From: Eublepharis macularius | Taxonomy: Eukaryota > Chordata > Lepidosauria > Squamata > Eublepharidae | Reading direction: 5' to 3' | Assembly (NCBI RefSeq): GCF_028583425.1 | Contig: NC_072800.1 | Location: 11,669,001 to 11,733,000 of the forward strand | DNA: 64,000 nt | In this document: one piece after another, positions 55,370-64,000 of the stretch | How the letters are laid out: each line of letters starts with the position of its first letter | Position numbering within the stretch: position 1 is the first letter of the stretch | Notes under the pieces: model-generated | Seen by the model: only the letters and a program-made list of their open reading frames with translations | Databases searched by the model: none | What the model was told of the DNA's origin: nothing | Program-made: the position numbers and the translations under genes

Positions 55370-57799
55370 TTAGTTAGCCTGGTGTTTTTCAGAACTGGAA
55401 ACCATGCTCTGTTCATTCTTGAGGTTTCTTCTTTCCTGTTGAAGTTTTTTCTTATGCTTGTGAATTTCAATGGCTTCCCTGTGCAGTCTGACAAAGTAGT
55501 TGGAAGTGTTGTCCAGTATTTTGGTGTCCTGGAATAAGATACTGTGCCCTGTTTGAGTTAGGCTATGTTCAGCCACTGCTGATTTTTCAGGTTGTCCAAG
55601 TCTGCAGTGTCTTTCATGTTCTTTTATTCTTGTCTGGATGCTACGCTTTGTGGTCCCGATGTAAACTTGTCCACAGCTGCAGGGTATACGATATACTCCT
55701 GCAGAGGTGAGGGGGTCTCTACTGTCTTTTGCTGATCGTAGCATCTGTTGTATTTTTCGGGTGGGTCTGAATACTGCTTGAAGGTTATGCTTTTTCATAA
55801 GCTTTCCCATCTGATCAGTAATTCCTTTGATATATGGCAAAAACACTTTTCCTGTAGGAGACTGTTTTTCCTTGGTTGTTTGATTCATCCTGGGTTTGGT
55901 TGCTCTTCGGATTTCATTTCTGGAGTAGCCATTTGCCTGAAGTGTGTGGTTTAGATGATTAATTTCCTCATTGAGAAAGTGCGGCTCACATATCCGTCTT
56001 GCACGATCCACTAATGTTTTCATGATGCCTCTTTTCTGTCGGGGGTGGTGATTGGAGTTTTTGTGTAAGTACCGATCAGTGTGAGTTGGTTTCCTGTAGA
56101 CCTTGTGACCTAACTGAAAGTTTGCTTTGTGGATGACCAAGGTATCCAGGAATGGGAGTTTTCCCTCGATTTCTTTCTCCATTGTAAATTGAATGTTCAG
56201 GTGGATGTTGTTGAGATGATTCAAAAACCCCATCAATTCTTCCTCCCCATGGCTCCAAATGATAAATGTATCATCCACAAACCGGAACCATACACTAGGT
56301 TTGTGGGGTGCTGATTCTAGAGCTGTTTTTTCAAAATGTTCCATGTAGAAGTTTGCTATGACTGGGCTGAGTGGGCTCCCCATGGCCACCCCATCCATCT
56401 GTTCATAGAATTCGTTGTCCCATTGGAAGTAACTGGTTGTCAGACAATGGTGGAATAAGGCTGTTACATCCTCTGGGAAAATCTGATTAATAAGTGCAAT
56501 AGTGTCTTTTACTGGAACCTTGGTGAACAGGAATACAACATCAAAACTGACAAGTATGTCTTGTGGATTGAGTTTCAGAGAACTGATTTTGTTGATGAAA
56601 TCTGCTGAATCTTTGATGTAAGACGAGGTTTTCCCGATGTGGTCCTGCAGGAGATCTGCCAGATGTCTAGCTAATTCATATGTCGGTGAACCAATGGCAC
56701 TCACAATGGGTCGGAGTGGGACTGAATCCTTATGTATTTTGGGGAGACCATATAGTCTAGGTGGCTGTGCTTCAGTCTTGCATAGTTTTCTGTGCGTGTC
56801 GGGATGTAGTGAGGAATTCTTGATCAGTGCATTTGTTAGCCTGGTGATTTTGCAAGTGGGATCTCGTTTTAGTTTTTTGTAGGTGGAGGGGTCCAGGAGT
56901 TCCTTAATCTTCTTTTTGTATTCCTCTGTTTTCATGATCACTGTAGCATTGCCTTTATCAGCTGGTAGAATGATGATGTCTGGATCTGCATTGAGGGTCT
57001 TGATGGCATTTCTCTCCTTGCGTGTTATATTGCTGGTGGGAAGCTTTGCCTTTCGTAGAATCCTGGCTGTCTCTCCTCTTATTTCCTCAGCTTCCTCTTC
57101 AGGTAGATGACGAATGGCAGCTTCTACATTTGCAATGATGTCTTCCACAGGAATTCTGGTGGGGGTGACTGCAAAGTTTCCTCCCTTTGCCAAGATGGAG
57201 GTTTCTTCTGGTGAGAGTTGACGGTCTGTCAGATTGATGACAATGCGTGTATTGTCAAGCATTGGGCTTGTCTGTCTTTTTTCCTGTAGTTTGTTAAACT
57301 TCTGCTTCTGTCTGGATGTGTGGTTGGTAAAAACTTGTTCCATCTTCCTGTAGGTGAGATTATCGACCTTGTCCCAATCCTGACTTCTCATTTTATGGCT
57401 GGTGTTGATATGCAAGCAAAATAGCTCCTTGTCTGTGGCAGCAAGTTCTCTGCGGGTAGTGTGGATTCTCTCACGTAAGAAGGCCTGTTCTAGACGGTCA
57501 TAAATGCGGTTCGCCTGTGTGGTTTTGAAGATTCTTTTAGTTGTGAGAAAAGATGGAATGGTTCTTGTGTCCCTGCAGCGTAGGAGAAAGGTTAAAGAAC
57601 AGAGTAGATGTGCTTTCTTGTTCCGAAGTGTTTCCAATCTCCGGGTCTGTTGGAATGTTTCCTCCCCGGAGAGGTGTTCGATGTATTGTCGAAGGCTTTC
57701 ACGGCCGGAGAACGATGGTTGTTGTGGGTTTTCCGGGCTGTGTTGCCGTGGTCTTGGCGTTGTAGTTCCTGACGTTTCGCCAGCAGCTGTGGCTGGCAT
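55370..57799 (-). CDS. Penelope-like polyprotein: reverse transcriptase and GIY-YIG endonuclease
   Basis: An uninterrupted 809-residue protein. The N-terminal third is helical. The RT domain lies at about 270-600, with LPADKGN (279-285), RLYGLPKIHK (348-357), SFDVVFLFTKVP (418-429; the usual Ser after VV is Phe), MGSPLSPVIANFYME (473-487) and FVDD (507-510). The C-terminal endonuclease has GVYRIPCSCGQVYIG (701-715), an Arg at 724 in RIKEH and a possible acidic partner at AVAEH (744). These elements copy RNA into chromosomal DNA, with relatives in telomerase. The start ATG lies inside the upstream hammerhead motif, so that RNA segment is both coding and structural. No stop or shift is seen, so it could be active. 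Confidence 0.95.
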   Translation of the reverse strand: MPATAAGETSGTTTPRPRQHSPENPQQPSFSGRESLRQYIEHLSGEETFQQTRRLETLRNKKAHLLCSLTFLLRCRDTRTIPSFLTTKRIFKTTQANRIYDRLEQAFLRERIHTTRRELAATDKELFCLHINTSHKMRSQDWDKVDNLTYRKMEQVFTNHTSRQKQKFNKLQEKRQTSPMLDNTRIVINLTDRQLSPEETSILAKGGNFAVTPTRIPVEDIIANVEAAIRHLPEEEAEEIRGETARILRKAKLPTSNITRKERNAIKTLNADPDIIILPADKGNATVIMKTEEYKKKIKELLDPSTYKKLKRDPTCKITRLTNALIKNSSLHPDTHRKLCKTEAQPPRLYGLPKIHKDSVPLRPIVSAIGSPTYELARHLADLLQDHIGKTSSYIKDSADFINKISSLKLNPQDILVSFDVVFLFTKVPVKDTIALINQIFPEDVTALFHHCLTTSYFQWDNEFYEQMDGVAMGSPLSPVIANFYMEHFEKTALESAPHKPSVWFRFVDDTFIIWSHGEEELMGFLNHLNNIHLNIQFTMEKEIEGKLPFLDTLVIHKANFQLGHKVYRKPTHTDRYLHKNSNHHPRQKRGIMKTLVDRARRICEPHFLNEEINHLNHTLQANGYSRNEIRRATKPRMNQTTKEKQSPTGKVFLPYIKGITDQMGKLMKKHNLQAVFRPTRKIQQMLRSAKDSRDPLTSAGVYRIPCSCGQVYIGTTKRSIQTRIKEHERHCRLGQPEKSAVAEHSLTQTGHSILFQDTKILDNTSNYFVRLHREAIEIHKHKKKLQQERRNLKNEQSMVSSSEKHQAN

Positions 57800-57817
57800 C
57801 TTCAGAGGTGTAGCACC
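57756..57817 (-). ncRNA. Hammerhead ribozyme motif, upstream terminal repeat
   Basis: It has the same core as the copy at 55086 (CTGAAGA, six-pair stem II, GAAAC, GTC). The stem I distal pair is GGTG with CGCC, including one G-U pair. The last base change keeps pairing, which supports selection on the structure. The polyprotein ATG at 57797-57799 is inside it. Confidence 0.7.
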
Positions 57818-57876
57818 AAAAGACAGAGATCTCTCAGTGTCACAGTGTGGAAAAGATGTAGGTCATTTGTATCTAC

Positions 57877-58502
57877 TCAGGAGGGGTGGGGTTGAGCTGA
57901 GTCATCCTGTAAGAGTTTCCCAGGGTGTGGAATGCTAATGGCAGGAGGCTTCACTGTATCCTGAGGAGGTTCTTTTGCATATGGATTGGTGCTTGATGTG
58001 CTAATCTTCTCTGCAGGGCTATTGTCGAGGATAGAATGTTTAGTTAGCCTGGTGTTTTTCAGAACTGGAAAACATGCTCTATTCATTCTTAAGGTTTCTT
58101 CTTTCCTGTTGAAGTTTTGCTTATGCTTGTGAATTTCAATGGCTTCCCTGTGCAGTCTGACAAAGTAGTTGGAAGTGTTGTCCAGTATTTTGGTGTCCTG
58201 GAATAAGATACTGTGCCCTGTTTGAGTTAGGCTATGTTCAGCCACTGCTGATTTTTCAGGTTGTCCAAGTCTGCAGTGTTTTTCATGTTCTTTTATTCTT
58301 GTCTGGATGCTACGCTTTGTGGTCCCGATGTAAACCTGTCCACAGCTGCAGGGTATACGGTATACTCCTGCAGAGGTGAGGGGGTCTCTACTGTCTTTTG
58401 CTGATCGTAGCATCTGTTGTATTTTTCAGGTGGGTCTGAATACTGCTTGAAGGTTATGCTTTTTCATAAGCTTTCCCATCTGATCAGTAATTCCTTTGAT
58501 AT
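57877..58502 (-). pseudogene. Penelope-like ORF, partial tandem copy (C-terminal domain)
   Basis: It encodes the segment from about residue 655 to near the C-terminus, including the complete GIY-YIG part. It then diverges by a small deletion near 58116 (KHKKKLQQ becomes KHKQNFN), and the frame runs on into the terminal repeat to 57877. The RT domain is missing, so it is the truncated unit of the tandem arrangement. Confidence 0.85.
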
Positions 58503-58850
58503 ATCGGTACTTACACAAAAACTCCAATCACCACCCCCGACAGAAAAGAGGCATCATGAAAACATTAGTGGATCGTGCAAGACGGATATGTGAGCCGCAC
58601 TTTCTCAATGAGGAAATTAATCATCTAAACCACGCACTTCAGGCAAATGGCTACTCCAGAAATGAAATCCGAAGAGCAACCAAACCCAGGATGAATCAAA
58701 CAACCAAGGAAAAACAGTCTCCCACAGGAAAAGTGTTTTTGCCATATATCAAAGGAATTACTGATCAGATGGGAAAGCTTATGAAAAAGCATAACCTTCA
58801 AGCAGTATTCAGACATACCCGAAAAATACATCCCGGAAAACCCACAACAA
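58503..58850 (+). pseudogene. Penelope-like ORF, inverted end segment
   Basis: The plus strand reads RYLHKNSNHHPRQKRGIMKT and on to HNLQAVFR, equal to residues about 576-678 of the polyprotein but inverted relative to the rest. It then joins CCCGGAAAACCCACAACAAC, the element's own terminal sequence. The fusion point near 58830 suggests template switching or twin priming during insertion. Confidence 0.85.
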
Positions 58851-58936
58851 CCAATCACATCATTGTTTACCAAAGTTGATACCGTATTTGCCATCAATAG
58901 TCACCAATCAAAATATAGTAACTTATGCTCTCCTCA

Positions 58937-59205
58937 ACAGGGTTGCCAGATCCCCTTATCCTCCCAGCGGGAGTGGGGGAGACCTGGCTCTTACCTTTTC
59001 CCCCTCTTTAAGTATTTCTCTTGCGTGCTGAGTGTGCGCAGTCCTGTGGCTGCACAATGATGCCATTTCCAGTGACATCATTTTTGGCACTATTATCATG
59101 CAGGCTCAGGAGGCCTGTTCCCGTGCCTTCCTCCCCCGCCAGCCAGGTAAGTGGAGGTGAGGGGGTGGAGGGTGAAAGCAGGGGATCCCCCCACTGCCAC
59201 CAGGG
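58937..59205. mobile_element. Partial hAT-like MITE (GGGTTGCCAG family)
   Basis: The left end reads AGGGTTGCCAGATCCCC, and the interior has the GACCTGGCTCTTACC and CCAGCCAGGTAAGTGGAGGT blocks seen in the elements at 27394 and 61747, with a TGACATCATTTTTGGC piece. The right inverted end is not recognisable. Confidence 0.55.
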
Positions 59206-59602
59206 GAATAGGATCCCTATGACCTTATACCATGAAGTCACCTCTACCCAATACACACATGCTATCCAGAACAAAACAATTGCCTACCCCCCTGTGTGGT
59301 ATAGTCATGCTACATTAGGATACATGCACCATTGCAGAAGTTTATCAATAGCTCCTTTAAGTGGCATCTGCTCAATTATTTAAGCCCGTTCTAACAAAGG
59401 GAGCTGGATTCTTGACAAATTTATACTCTGGAAATCTTGTCAGTCTTTAAGTGTTACTGGACTTGAATCTTGCTCTTCTACTGCAGCCTCGTATAGCTAG
59501 GCTACCCACTTGGAACTATCTTAAACCCCTTCAAGCTGCAGAGAAAGATATGCATCAAACAATTAAAAGTCTTAATTTGACTACAATTTAAATAATATTT
59601 AC

Positions 59603-59722
59603 CTTTAGTTATTGGTCCTAGGGGCCCAGTCCACTGGCATATAGGATCAGTGATTTTCATCATTAATAGGGCTTCAGTCAAACAATTTAGAATTATACCT
59701 TTTGAATTGATAAGAATATACA
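59603..59722 (-). CDS. ZPBP-family gene, exon 2 (start of Ig-like domain)
   Basis: The exon is 120 bp, with acceptor CAGTTCCAG and donor GTAAAT, phase 1 in and 1 out. It encodes V-YILINSKGIILNCLTEALL, then MMKITDPICQWTGPLGPITK. The pattern (hydrophobic strand, C, ...DP..QW.GP) matches the B and C strands of the ZPBP Ig domain (LICM...IVDPTYLWIGP). The Trp after the conserved Asp-Pro is retained. Confidence 0.88.
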
Positions 59723-59795
59723 CTGGAACTGAATTAGAAAGATATAATTATATAGAGGAGAAACAAGAAACAAAATCAATTCAGAGTTCTTCACA

Positions 59796-59796
<1 letters not shown>

Positions 59797-59853
<57 letters not shown>
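59797..59853. repeat. (AAT)n microsatellite
   Basis: About 18 perfect trinucleotide units, directly followed by an L2-like repeat (ATTTATATACCGCCCTTCAG). It may have grown from that element's tail. Confidence 0.95.
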
Positions 59854-60170
59854 TAGATTTATATACCGCCCTTCAGGACAACTTAATGCCCACTCAGAGT
59901 GGTTACAAAGCAATATTTTTGTGCAAGCTCACTGAAATGCATTGAAATTATACAAGAGCATATTTATTTATTTACTTCATTTAGACCCCCCCACCCCACC
60001 CCGGTTCACATCATTTTCCTTGTCTCATTTTATTCTCATAATAATGCTGTAAGGTAGGTTGGCCTGTGAATATGTCACTGGCTCAAAGTCACCCAGCAAG
60101 CTTCCATGGTAGAGGATTCAAATGTGGGTCCTCCAGCTTCTACTGTGATACTCCAAACCACACCGGCTTC
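59854..60170. mobile_element. L2-type LINE 3' region
   Basis: It has the blocks ATACCGCCCTTCAGGACAAC, TGTAAGGTAGGTTGGCC, CTCAAAGTCACCCAGCAAGC and a CCAAACCACACCGGCTTC end. It is degenerate and non-coding, and related to 8270-8480. Confidence 0.55.
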
Positions 60171-60436
60171 AGTCGCCTACTCCAATGAAAAGGTTTAAGC
60201 TTGCAACTAAGGCCCTTTTAATACGGTCTTTGTAAACCATTTTTGCTGCAGGCTGCTAGTGGATTTTTTGTGCCATTTCAGACACAACCAGCTTGGCTGC
60301 CAATTGCTAACAGATTTTTTTTACCTTTCAGACAAGGTGTTTGCAATATGACGTTGAGCCATTTAAAAAAAACAAACGTGTTTTCCCCATTCTCATGTTT
60401 TCAATGCATTTTCCATTTGCTGTGGAGTACAGTTTG

Positions 60437-60670
60437 AAATCATAGAATCATAGGGTTGGAAGGGATCTCTAGGGTCATCTAGTCCAACCCCCTGCACAAT
60501 GCAGGAAATTCACAACTGCCTCCCCACCACATCCCCAGTGACTGCATGCCCAGGAGATATCAAAACACCGTCAGGATCCCTAGCCAAACTGACCTGGGGA
60601 AAATTACTACCTGACCACAATTGGCGATCGACATTACCCTGGGAACGTAAGAAGGGACCACTGATGTAAC
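60437..60670 (-). mobile_element. CR1 LINE 3' end, reverse orientation
   Basis: It starts ATCATAGAATCATAGGGTTG, the inverse of the CR1 terminal repeat, then GGTCATCTAGTCCAACCCCC and GCACAATGCAGGAAATTCAC. It is 5'-truncated. Confidence 0.75.
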
Positions 60671-60794
60671 CCTTTCTGCCCTCCCTCTCATGGTCTGCCT
60701 AGGTTCACAGAATCAGCATTGCTGTCAGAAATGTCCTTAGCATTTCTGACAGTGTCACCTTTTTTCTTTTCCTATTCCAGCATGTTCTTTTTTG

Positions 60795-61022
60795 AACATA
60801 TATAGATTAGCACTATAGCGCTGTAACAGTAGTTGTAGGAGGTTCTCTGAATTCCCAACTTTCATTTTTAAAAAAGTAAGCCTCTAGCTTCTTCCTTTGC
60901 AGAAATGTTTTTTTTCCTTATATCTCTGCAATGGAAGGGGATGGTGACTTTTTTAAAAAATGAAAGCTGGGAATTCAGAGAACCCGCTGTACCTGTCATT
61001 ACAGTGCTATACTGCTATGGCA
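60795..61022. repeat. Foldback MITE-like repeat
   Basis: Arms of about 37 bp (GGTTCTCTGAATTCCCAACT plus TTCATTTTTAAAAAAGT near 60860-60897, and the inverse at 60951-60987) are extended by weaker pairing of TAGCACTATAGCGCTGTAAC with the ATTACAGTGCTATACTGCTA region. No coding. Confidence 0.6.
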
Positions 61023-61274
61023 ATATTTTTGTGCTAAGTTTTTTAAAATGTAATTTTTTAAAAAAAAACTTATGATGTTGCAATGTGTGGCAAAAATCGC
61101 AAAAAATTAAGTAAAGTTTGGATATGCATATATAGTTTTCTGGATCAGAGCCAATGACGGTCACCTCTAGGATTGGAAGTAAATATATGGAAGAAATGAA
61201 ACAAAAATGCAACAGAGACTCATCATCCCTTCAATAATGTTCTAAAATCAACACATTTAGAAAAAATGGATTAC

Positions 61275-61506
61275 CAGTTTTTCCTTCTATTCCAAAAATC
61301 TGATTATTCGTTTGTTGAGTTTCTGGAATATATGAAGTAGTTTCTCTCTGAGCCTCTGAATCTGGTGACACAGTTCTTGTTTCTCCCCTGAAACGTATTG
61401 CTCTTCTCTTTAAACAGCACGTCGTATTCACAAAGAACGGATTTCCAGCTAAAGCAATATGGAAAAAACAATCCTGGTGTAAAAAACAAAAAGCCAATAA
61501 AAACAA
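61275..61506 (-). CDS. ZPBP-family gene, exon 1 (signal peptide), start tentative
   Basis: The frame that joins exon 2 in phase 1 (donor GTAATC) runs back to an ATG at 61506. It gives MFLLAFCFLHQDCFFHIALA, a plausible secretion signal, then a basic segment (CLKRRAIRFRGETR), a polar stretch and IFGIEGKT before the donor. IYGKTG occurs at the same place in ZPBP2. The start is uncertain: an upstream exon could splice into this frame, and an overlapping frame (61594-61304) also has hydrophobic character but cannot continue into exon 2. Confidence 0.7.
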
Positions 61507-61746
61507 AACCCTCTATAAAAGATAATATTAAAATTGCTAGTTTGAATCTCTTAAGCAATGTTTTACATTTGCCCTGCTCCATGTAGTTTTTCAAATCAGC
61601 GATCTGCAGTAACTAAAGTAACACTCCACCAGCTGTGTGCAAATTCCTCCCCCTTTCCTCTAACCATAACATGTCTACATCAGCATTATTTGGCTACCCT
61701 TAACCAGTATCAGAAACCAACTTCAAACACTGTCATGATCTGGCTG

Positions 61747-62445
61747 TAGGAGTGCCAGACCAGCGGTGGGGGCGGGGGATCCCCCGCCCTCGCCCCAACA
61801 CCCCGCCCCCACTTACCTGGCCAGCGGGGGGGGGGGCACACCATTACCCTCTCCTGTGGAGCTGTGCGCTCCCATGGATCGGGCCCGTCTTGAGACACTG
61901 CGGAGCGCTCCTGTGCTCCGCTGCGCCTCAAAACGACCCTATTTTGGCCTGGATTGGGCCCATTTTGAGCCGCTGCGGAGCATGGGAGCTCTCCTGTGCG
62001 CCGCGTCCCAAAACGGGCCCAAATTCCACACCAAAACGGCCACGGATAGGGCCCATTTTGGTGCAGATTGGGCCCATTTTGGGACGCTGCGGCATGCAGG
62101 AGAGCTCCCGCGGTCTGCAGCGGCTCAAAATGGGCCCAATCCAGGCCAAAACGGGGCTGTTTTGAGGTGCTGTGGCCTGCGCTCCGCAGTGCCTCAAAAC
62201 AGGCCCAATCCCTGGGCGAGTTTTGGGCCGCTGTGGAGTGCAGGAGCGTTCCTGCGCTCCACAGCAGCCCCCAACACGAGCCCATGTGGAGTGTGGGCAC
62301 ACTGGGGGGGGCATGCACAGCATGATGACATCCATTCCTGGAAGTGATGCTATCGCGCTTTGCAGGAGTGCACCCCCCGACAGGACAGAGGTAAGAGCCA
62401 GGCCCCAATCCCCCGCTGGGAGCTTGAGGGGGTCTTGCAACCCTA
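61747..62445. mobile_element. hAT-like MITE (TAGG.GTGCCAG...TTGCAACCCTA) with internal repeats
   Basis: It is flanked by a perfect 8-bp duplication TCTGGCTG (61739-61746 and 62446-62453). The inside repeats a GC-rich unit around TTTTGGGCCGCTGCGGAGC in alternating form at roughly 60-80 bp spacing and ends with a GATGACATCCATTCCTGGAA block. It is the larger relative of 27394-28033. Confidence 0.85.
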
Positions 62446-63126
62446 TCTGGCTGTGCCAGGAAGGCCTAGCAAGGCCTCAGAAGCCTGTTAGCAGTGGAAG
62501 TGTGGGATTAGCAAATTTATATTAGTAAAGACTATGGATTAATCATATAGCAATAATATTAAGCTAGCAAGAGGCATAAAATGGATTCTTTATGTTTTAA
62601 AGTAACTGGTCTCTGCTAATTAGCCACCCCCCCCTCTTCTCCCTAGCTGTACATGGAAAGAGAGAATGTCTATCCTTGAAGATAGATAACTGGACATTCC
62701 TGAGGGTATATGAAAAAGGGCAAAGCCAGAAACAAAGGGAGAATTATAAGTTCCACCCCCTTCCCCCTTTTGGAGAAGAGAGTTTGTGTAGAAAAGTAAC
62801 CAGTTGAGGAATGAAGGAAGATGCTGCTATGGAAACTAAGAATAAGATGGCAAATGATGTTGTCGCGAGACTGAAAGGTGGACAATAGTCCAATCTAAAG
62901 GTATAAAAGTGATCAGGTGCTTTATTTTGAATGTGACTTTCGTTTCTCCAAAATGATGTCACAAGCCCTTAAAAGTAACATGTGCTCCTTTGTTCTGGGG
63001 TACATTCTGAGCTCATCTTGTAGCCTGTACCTATATTTGCAAATTTACTTTTTTTCACAACAGCCCTTATCTGTCTCCTCCTCTTTGCTCAGCGGATTGG
63101 AGGGGGGGCAAGGGGAATACACTTTT
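62446..63126. other. Non-coding stretch, no gene seen
   Basis: AT-rich sequence with no exon of the ZPBP-family gene recognised and no repeat that I can name. Confidence 0.3.
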
Positions 63127-63609
63127 GTGTAACAGATGTAGGTCTGCCTACAATTCCCAGGAGCCCCTGGGCTGTTTTGGTGCCCTTTTTGGCCAATCAG
63201 AGCACAGGGGGTTAGTGCTATATAAGTCTGGGAGGAAAAAAAACTGGTTCTTCCTCCCAGGGAGCAGGCCAGAGGAGGTTTCTGCTAGGGGGAGAGGCCC
63301 TCATCCAGGTAGGGGGAGAAGGCAGGCCTGGCAGACAGAGGGACAGTGAGTTCAGTTGCTCTAGGGCTTTTTGTTTATTTTGCTTTCACCCATCTATTGT
63401 TGCTAAGGCACCTTGCTTGTTTGTTTGATATTAACTGATCTCCTTGTAAATAAACTCTTTTGTTTGTTGTTACTCTGCCGGGTCCTCATGCCTGTTTATT
63501 GGCCAAGCTACAGCGGTCAGAAGGGTTCAGAGGGTACTCTGGGCCTTCCCAAGGGACCCTAAATCCCAGAGTGGTGGCAGCATAAGGTGGCTCACCCTAC
63601 CTGAGACAT
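63127..63609 (+). mobile_element. ERV-type LTR
   Basis: It starts TGTAACAGATGTAGG and ends about GAGACATGACA. In order it has a CCAAT box (GGCCAATCAG, 63191), a TATA box (GCTATATAAGTC, about 63217), a transcribed leader, AATAAA (63449-63454) and a T/G-rich stretch. The later part (GAGTGGTGGCAGCATAAGG) could be U5. No gag or pol sequence follows, so it is probably a solo LTR. No clear target duplication was found. Confidence 0.7.
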
Positions 63610-63683
63610 GACACTCATTAAGAATGAACTCTAATAGAAGTCATTTAAAATTTAACACTGCACTTCTATGTATACTTGCTTGA

Positions 63684-63893
63684 GACTAAGAGCCAAGCCA
63701 CAAGTGACGAATGACACTTGCCTGGCAAGTGAACAGACTCACGTGTATTCCTCCCTGTTCACTTGCCCTCCACTTGATCACTACGTGATCAAGTGGAGCG
63801 CAAGTGGAGGGCAAGTGAACAGGGAGGAATACACGTGAGTCTGTTCACTTGCCAGGCAAGTGTAATCTGTCACGTGTGGCTTGGCTCTTAGTC
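63684..63893. mobile_element. Large near-perfect palindromic foldback element
   Basis: The arms are about 100 bp each and almost perfectly inverted: ends GACTAAGAGCCAAGCCACA, then ACACTTGCCTGGCAAGTGAA, then CTCACGTGTATTCCTCCCTG, meeting at a centre near CTACGTGATCAAGTGGAG. It lies inside an older interspersed repeat (CTTGCTTGA... and ...CCCACTGAATTCAG). It shares its end type with 10569-10765. Confidence 0.85.
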
Positions 63894-64000
63894 CCACTGA
63901 ATTCAGTACAATCCACTCTCATAAAGATACGTAGTACTGAGCTAGCTTATTCTTCAATTAGATTAGGTTTTATATTTAAACTATAAGCTGGGGAAATGCA

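Larger units (their letters stand above)
55015..58851 (-). mobile_element. Penelope-like retroelement with tandem partial copy and inverted end
   Basis: A 15-bp target duplication bounds the element exactly. On the minus strand it has an inverted segment (58851-58503), a partial copy holding the GIY-YIG region and terminal repeat (58502-57671), then a full copy (57670-55015). The sequence at 55015-55350 recurs almost unchanged at 57668-58003. Tandem copies plus an inverted end are the known arrangement of Penelope-like elements. The copies are very similar, so the insertion is young. Confidence 0.93.

Noticed and set aside
59797..59853. CRISPR-like or regulatory array
   Set aside because: It is a simple (AAT)n run without spacers. 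No CRISPR array exists in the window, and none would be expected in animal DNA.
61304..61594. Alternative exon 1 frame of the ZPBP-like gene with a long hydrophobic stretch
   Set aside because: It ends at a stop before the donor and cannot continue into exon 2; the overlapping frame from 61506 can.

Overview
The window looks like nuclear DNA of a squamate reptile (lizard or snake). The reasons are a tRNA-derived SINE with a BovB-like tail of the Sauria type, CR1 and L2 LINE ends, several L1 lineages, a Penelope-like element and many hAT-type MITEs. Host coding exons are short and far apart; most of the sequence is intron and transposon. Gene families are assigned from remembered family features, not from database searches.

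Host genes. The left end carries the last three coding exons of RECK (+ strand; stop at 3271, poly(A) signal near 5069). The rest of the window is mostly the introns of a minus-strand gene of the zona pellucida-binding protein (ZPBP/ZPBP2) family. Seven of its exons could be placed, at 61506, 59722, 54645, 28483, 25622, 23818 and 22822 (5' ends), and all six internal splice phases agree. An unassigned minus-strand terminal coding exon (6489-6069) lies tail-to-tail with RECK and may be the end of the same gene.

Mobile DNA. At 11.6-15.9 kb a three-layer nest is seen: an L1 holds a solo LTR (TG...CA, 4-bp duplication), and the LTR holds an ORF1-only 'half-L1' with a 23-bp duplication. At 17.3-22.4 kb lies an L1 with an uninterrupted 1253-residue ORF2. 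From 30.3 to about 53.2 kb there is a deeper stack. An outer L1 is split by a full-length L1 (30991-46069). The inner L1 is split in turn by an 8-kb GC-rich PIF/Harbinger transposon, a hAT-like element and an inverted L1 3' end. The outer L1 also holds a solo LTR, a MITE and a composite pair of MITEs sharing one outer 8-bp duplication. The Harbinger carries a spliced DDE transposase, a divergent Myb/SANT-like gene and a third spliced gene of unknown function.

At 55.0-58.9 kb is a Penelope-like element with an intact 809-residue RT/GIY-YIG reading frame, hammerhead-ribozyme motifs in its repeats, an inverted end segment and a 15-bp target duplication. A short 7SL-RNA-like insertion with a 10-bp duplication sits at 25.8 kb. 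An ERV-type LTR and large foldback elements close the window.

The nested repeats let the order of insertion be read directly. The strongest candidates for something undescribed are the third gene of the Harbinger, the composite MITE, the half-L1, the 7SL-like insertion and the RECK-linked ZPBP paralogue.
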